Of a DNA stretch of 9,082 bases, positions 5,898 to 9,082 are shown in pieces. The notes under the pieces were generated by a model. The model was given only the letters and a program-made list of their open reading frames with translations. It did no database searches and had not been told where the DNA came from. This DNA is from an uncultured Eubacteriales bacterium (GTDB lineage: Bacteria > Bacillota > Clostridia > Christensenellales > Borkfalkiaceae): assembly GCA_902766475.1 (NCBI GenBank), contig CACXDQ010000071.1, positions 1-9,082 of the forward strand. The letters run 5' to 3'. The number at the start of each line of letters is the position of its first letter. Position 1 is the stretch's first letter. Both the position numbers and the translations under genes were made by a program.

Positions 5898-7993
5898 TCT
5901 ATTTTACCCAAAATAATAAATTCGACTTTCCTCGACGAAACGTCGGCGTCTAAAACGCCCACCCTCACCTTGTCGCCGAGCTTAAACTTACGTTTTCTCG
6001 AATACAGACAATAGTTTTTTGCGTCGAAGGTATAGTTAGCTCTCGGCAAATACGCTATTGGCGTAAAGCCCTCTACCGTGTTTTCAAGTTCGGAATATAT
6101 TCCGTTTGCGGTAACGCCGCTTATCACGGCGTCGAACTCGCCACCGATATTTCTACTCATAAACTCCGCTTTATAGAGGTCGTCGACAGCCCTCTCCGCC
6201 TCGTCCGCCTTCCTCTCGTTTTCGGAAGAAATACGAGCCGCATTTTCGATAAAGCCCTTGTATAAGTCGTTTAACTCGCCTATTCGCCCGTCTATTATCA
6301 TTTTTATGACCCTGTGAACGACGAGGTCGGGATATCTTCTTATAGGCGAAGTGAAGTGACAATAGCACTTGCTCGAAAGCCCGAAATGCCCTATGTTGTC
6401 GGGGCTGTAAACCGCCTTTTGCATCGAGCGGAGCATCACTTTATTTACGAGCGGTTTTAAGGGCGATCCGTCGAGCTTATCCAAAACAGCCGAAAAATCG
6501 CTCGGACGGCAGCTTTCCGCGCGCCATTTTACGGTTATTCCGAGAACGTTCAAAAAAGAGATGAAGTTTTCTGCGGTTTCCTCTTTCGGCTTGTCGTGAA
6601 CACGATATATAAACGGAACGTCCAAGAAAAATGCGTATTCCGCAACGCACTCGTTGGCGGTAACCATAAATTCTTCTATTACTTTATAAGCCCGCAAACT
6701 GCCCCTCTTGTCGACGCTTACTTCGCCGCCGTCCACAGAAATTTCGGCTTCGGGAACGTCGAGATCGATCTTGCCCTTTTTAGTGCGCCTTGAAGTGAGT
6801 ACGCTTTGAAGCTCGCCCATTTTAAGCACCATATCGGCTATATCCGAATACTTTTCAAGCGTCTTTTTATCGCCGTCGAGCATGGCTTGAACTTGCGTGT
6901 ACGTCATGCGGTGAGCCGACTTGATATAACTCTTGCAAATTTTCTTATCTACCACATCTCCGCTTTTATCTATCTCCATTATGCAAGAGAGGGTAAGCCT
7001 TATAGCGCCTTCGTTTAAAGAACAAATACCGTTTGACAGCTTTTCGGGGAGCATAGGTATCACCATATCCGGAAAATAGACGCTCGTGGAGCGGGAAAGC
7101 GCCTCTTTATCGAGCAAGCTGCCCGCCTTGACGTATTCCGACACGTCGGCTATATGGACGCCCAAAAGGTAGTTTCCGTTTTCGAGAATTTCGACTTCCA
7201 CTGCGTCGTCAAAATCTCTCGAATGTTCTCCGTCTATCGTGATTATTTGCCTATCGGTAAGGTTAAGTCTGCCTATAAGTTGATTATCGTCGATTTTTTC
7301 GTTTATACTATCGGCTTCTTTTGAAACTTTATATGGGAAATTTTCGGGATAATCGTAACTTAAAAGTATAGATTTTTCTTCCGTAAAAAGCTCGCCGCCC
7401 GTGCCTATCACCTTTATTATTCTGCCGTCGGCTCTGCCCTTTTCGTCGTATGAAACAATGGTAGCCATAACCTTATCGCCGACGTCGGCGCCGAGCGTAC
7501 CGCCCATCACTTTAACTCTGCCTATAAATTTTGTGTTGTCCGGCTCTATAAAATAATTGCCTCTTCCGCCGACGAGTGTACCGCACAGATCTTTTATGCC
7601 CCTCTTTATTATCTTCACGACCTTAACGACGTCGCTTTCACCGCCTTTTCCCTCTTCGACCAAGACCGCCAAAACCTCGTCTTTATCGTTTGCACCGCAT
7701 AGGTTTTTGGGCGGAATAAACATATCGTCGCCGCCCTTTTCGGGGCTTAAAAAAGCATAGCCGTTTTCAGTACTTCTCACTATCCCCTTTATCAACCCAA
7801 GATCGCCTGGAAGGTAATAACCGTCGCCCGACTTTACTATTGCGCCGCTTTTCTCCAAGTCTTTCAAAATCATATCGATAGACTTTTTCTCCGACTTTGA
7901 CTTCGCCCCTATATCGTTATATATATAAGACGTTTTTCTGCCGACGTAAGCGCCGCTTATAAACCTTTCTTTAATAACCGAAAAAATATCCAT
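5894..7993 (-). CDS. rnr: Ribonuclease R (RNB-family 3'-5' exoribonuclease)
   Basis: RNase R degrades structured RNA from the 3' end and removes the faulty mRNA after trans-translation. The 699-residue order is: N-terminal helix-turn-helix-like region (1-65), two OB/cold-shock-like domains (about 66-205), RNB catalytic domain (about 240-560) and S1 domain (about 617-697). The metal-binding acidic cluster is intact: IDGEHSRDFDDAV gives Asp254, Asp260, Asp262 and Asp263; the GEH replaces the commoner GED at a position that is not one of the four metal ligands. HFTSPIRRYPDLVVHR (546-561) carries the conserved arginines of the RNA exit/catalytic site. The protein ends soon after S1 and lacks the lysine-rich tail of the E. 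coli enzyme. ATG 7993 fits the family N terminus, yet has no Shine-Dalgarno: only T-rich sequence separates it from the secG terminator. smpB follows after 31 nt. Confidence 0.96.
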   Translation of the reverse strand: MDIFSVIKERFISGAYVGRKTSYIYNDIGAKSKSEKKSIDMILKDLEKSGAIVKSGDGYYLPGDLGLIKGIVRSTENGYAFLSPEKGGDDMFIPPKNLCGANDKDEVLAVLVEEGKGGESDVVKVVKIIKRGIKDLCGTLVGGRGNYFIEPDNTKFIGRVKVMGGTLGADVGDKVMATIVSYDEKGRADGRIIKVIGTGGELFTEEKSILLSYDYPENFPYKVSKEADSINEKIDDNQLIGRLNLTDRQIITIDGEHSRDFDDAVEVEILENGNYLLGVHIADVSEYVKAGSLLDKEALSRSTSVYFPDMVIPMLPEKLSNGICSLNEGAIRLTLSCIMEIDKSGDVVDKKICKSYIKSAHRMTYTQVQAMLDGDKKTLEKYSDIADMVLKMGELQSVLTSRRTKKGKIDLDVPEAEISVDGGEVSVDKRGSLRAYKVIEEFMVTANECVAEYAFFLDVPFIYRVHDKPKEETAENFISFLNVLGITVKWRAESCRPSDFSAVLDKLDGSPLKPLVNKVMLRSMQKAVYSPDNIGHFGLSSKCYCHFTSPIRRYPDLVVHRVIKMIIDGRIGELNDLYKGFIENAARISSENERKADEAERAVDDLYKAEFMSRNIGGEFDAVISGVTANGIYSELENTVEGFTPIAYLPRANYTFDAKNYCLYSRKRKFKLGDKVRVGVLDADVSSRKVEFIILGKID

Positions 7994-8005
7994 AGAAAAA
8001 CAAAT

Positions 8006-8036
8006 AAAAAAAGCGGCACTTATTCATAAGTGCCGC
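8006..8036 (-). terminator. Intrinsic terminator after secG
   Basis: A perfect 10-bp stem GCGGCACTTA / TAAGTGCCGC (minus 8036-8027 with 8022-8013) closes a TGAA loop and is followed by seven T residues (8012-8006), then ATTTGTTTTT. It begins 14 nt after the secG stop. Its T-tract ends only 12 bases before the rnr ATG, so rnr expression depends on readthrough or on a promoter I could not identify. Confidence 0.93.
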
Positions 8037-8050
8037 CGAATAGCTTTTTA

Positions 8051-8338
8051 TTAAAAACCGTTAAAGTGGAAAACCACTACGCAGAAAGTGATCATAAACA
8101 CAGCCATGACAGCCATCATTATAACCGTGAGCTTTCTGAGCTTGCTCTCCAAGGTTTTGCCCTTGTTTTTGCCGTAGAAAGTTTCCTGCTGACCGCCGAG
8201 AGCGCTTATACCGCTCGAATTGCTCGGCTGGATCATTACGACGACTATGAGAAATATTGCGCTGAGCGCACCCAAGATAAGGCAAGGAATACATATCGCC
8301 TCGAGGAGAGCCCAACTTTCCATCAATAAATTAACCAT
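8051..8338 (-). CDS. secG: SecG, preprotein translocase subunit
   Basis: SecG is the small third subunit of the SecYEG channel and assists SecA-driven export. The 95-residue product has two membrane helices (about 10-36 and 69-90) joined by a loop with the family pattern VVVMIQPSNSSGISALGG (32-49) and KLRKLTVIM (66-74). Length matches the family (about 75-110). ATG 8338 is chosen because GGAG lies 9 nt upstream (GGAGATAGATATT); a TTG at 8386 in the same frame lies at the expected transcription start and is not a credible start codon. It has its own promoter and terminator, so it appears to be monocistronic. The neighbourhood gpmI-secG-rnr-smpB is typical of Bacillota. Confidence 0.93.
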   Translation of the reverse strand: MVNLLMESWALLEAICIPCLILGALSAIFLIVVVMIQPSNSSGISALGGQQETFYGKNKGKTLESKLRKLTVIMMAVMAVFMITFCVVVFHFNGF

Positions 8339-8391
8339 AATATCTATCTCCGATGTATTAAAATAACCGCATTTACTTCCATGCAATAATG

Positions 8392-8420
8392 ATTATATCA
8401 CATTTATTTATAAATGACAA
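8392..8420 (-). promoter_or_regulatory. Strong sigma-A promoter of secG with extended -10
   Basis: TTGTCA (8420-8415), a 17-bp spacer and TATAAT (8397-8392) differ from consensus at two of twelve positions, and TG sits one base before the -10 (TGATATAAT). Predicted start near 8385, giving a leader of about 47 nt before secG ATG 8338. It lies in the 99-bp gap after gpmI, where no terminator hairpin for gpmI was seen. Confidence 0.85.
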
Positions 8421-8437
8421 GCGTTTTTAAGGGGATT

Positions 8438-9082
8438 TTATTTATTTATTAACGATTTTCCGCTCATTTCTTCGGGAATGCTCTCTCCCATGACTTCCAA
8501 AAGGGTTGGAGCGATATCCGCAAGAATACCGCCATCACGGAGAGTTTTACCCTTATACTGCTCGCTAACGAGGATAAACGGCACTCTGTACGTCGTGTGG
8601 GCGGTGAACGGCGTTCCGTCGTCTGCGATCATCTTGTCGGCGTTGCCGTGGTCTGCCGTTATAAGGCAGCTGCCGCCCTTTTTGAGCACGGCGTTCGTTA
8701 TCTTCTCTATGCAGCCCTCGACCGTCTTTACAGCGGTTACGGCGGCGTCAAGAACGCCCGTATGCCCTACCATGTCGCAGTTTGCGTAATTCAAGATTAT
8801 GACGTCGAATTTATCGGAATTTATCTCCTCTAAGACCTTATCGGTAACCTCGTATGCGCTCATTTCGGGCTTCAAATCGTAAGTGGCGACCTTGGGGGAA
8901 GGAATGAGATCTCTGTATTCGTTCTTTTCGGGAGCTTCTACGCCGCCGTTGAAGAAAAACGTGACGTGGGCGTATTTCTCCGTTTCGGCTATCCTGAGCT
9001 GAACGTAGCCTTTATCGGAGAGGTATTTGCCGAGAGTGTTGTTGAGTTCCTGCTTTTTAAAGGCTATCGAAACGTGTTTGAA
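8438..9082 (-). CDS. gpmI: 2,3-bisphosphoglycerate-independent phosphoglycerate mutase, C-terminal 214 residues (cut by right edge)
   Basis: GpmI interconverts 3- and 2-phosphoglycerate in glycolysis, using Mn ions and a phosphoserine. The frame is open from the window edge (codon boundary at 9082) to TAA at 8440-8438, so the N-terminal part with the catalytic serine lies outside. Visible family marks: LRIAETEKYAHVTFFFNGG (29-47), PSPKVATYDLKPEMSA (61-76), NYANCDMVGHTG with the metal ligands Asp and His (DMVGH), TADHGNAD with the Asp-His pair of the second metal, and AHTTYRVPFILV with the third histidine. The YRVP stretch differs from the more usual NPVP, a non-catalytic position. Neighbouring secG fits the common gpmI-eno-secG order, but eno is absent between them. 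Confidence 0.96.
   Translation of the reverse strand, partial: FKHVSIAFKKQELNNTLGKYLSDKGYVQLRIAETEKYAHVTFFFNGGVEAPEKNEYRDLIPSPKVATYDLKPEMSAYEVTDKVLEEINSDKFDVIILNYANCDMVGHTGVLDAAVTAVKTVEGCIEKITNAVLKKGGSCLITADHGNADKMIADDGTPFTAHTTYRVPFILVSEQYKGKTLRDGGILADIAPTLLEVMGESIPEEMSGKSLINK

Noticed and set aside
8041..8050. Bidirectional role for the secG terminator
   Set aside because: Plus-strand sequence after the stem (CGAATAGC before the T run) is a poor T-tract and no plus-strand gene ends here.
8339..8386. Longer SecG N terminus from TTG 8386
   Set aside because: The TTG falls at the predicted transcription start, no Shine-Dalgarno precedes it, and the internal ATG 8338 has a good one and gives the normal family length.

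Overview
The window reads as a chromosomal segment of a Gram-positive Clostridia-like bacterium (Bacillota), probably an uncultured gut-type lineage. The evidence is the conserved order gpmI - secG - rnr - smpB - (insert) - ssrA, good sigma-A-type promoters, and an integrase of a type common in Clostridia. No species call is possible from the sequence alone. All supported genes lie on the minus strand, so transcription runs from right (9082) to left (1). The longer plus-strand open frames are shadows of these genes.

From right to left: the C-terminal 214 residues of cofactor-independent phosphoglycerate mutase (gpmI, cut by the window edge); a near-consensus promoter; secG (SecYEG translocase subunit) closed by a strong intrinsic terminator; rnr (RNase R) starting 13 nt after that terminator's T-tract; smpB (tmRNA-binding protein), with a candidate promoter ending just before its ATG; then three tightly packed genes for a FAD-dependent UDP-galactopyranose-mutase/HemY-like oxidoreductase, a multi-spanning GT-C type glycosyltransferase and an unusually long GtrA-family membrane protein; then ssrA (tmRNA, 356 nt) with its own -10 element.

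Downstream of the tmRNA 3' end lie about 330 bp made almost wholly of hairpins, two of them terminator-like, then a palindromic AT-rich stretch and the first 157 residues of a tyrosine recombinase that runs off the left edge. The order ssrA - int, both on the same strand, matches integrative elements that use the tmRNA 3' end as attachment site (CP4-57 of E. coli is the classic case). The left edge is therefore probably the start of an integrated element.

Functionally, rnr, smpB and ssrA are the trans-translation and ribosome-rescue set: tmRNA-SmpB rescues stalled ribosomes and RNase R degrades the faulty mRNA. The three-gene cassette between smpB and ssrA is unrelated to rescue. Its members fit lipid-linked sugar modification and transfer at the membrane, and it is coupled to smpB through a Shine-Dalgarno that contains the smpB stop codon. 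The points most worth checking are this cassette, the hairpin array with the island junction, and the odd translation starts of rnr (no Shine-Dalgarno) and smpB (predicted leaderless or nearly so).
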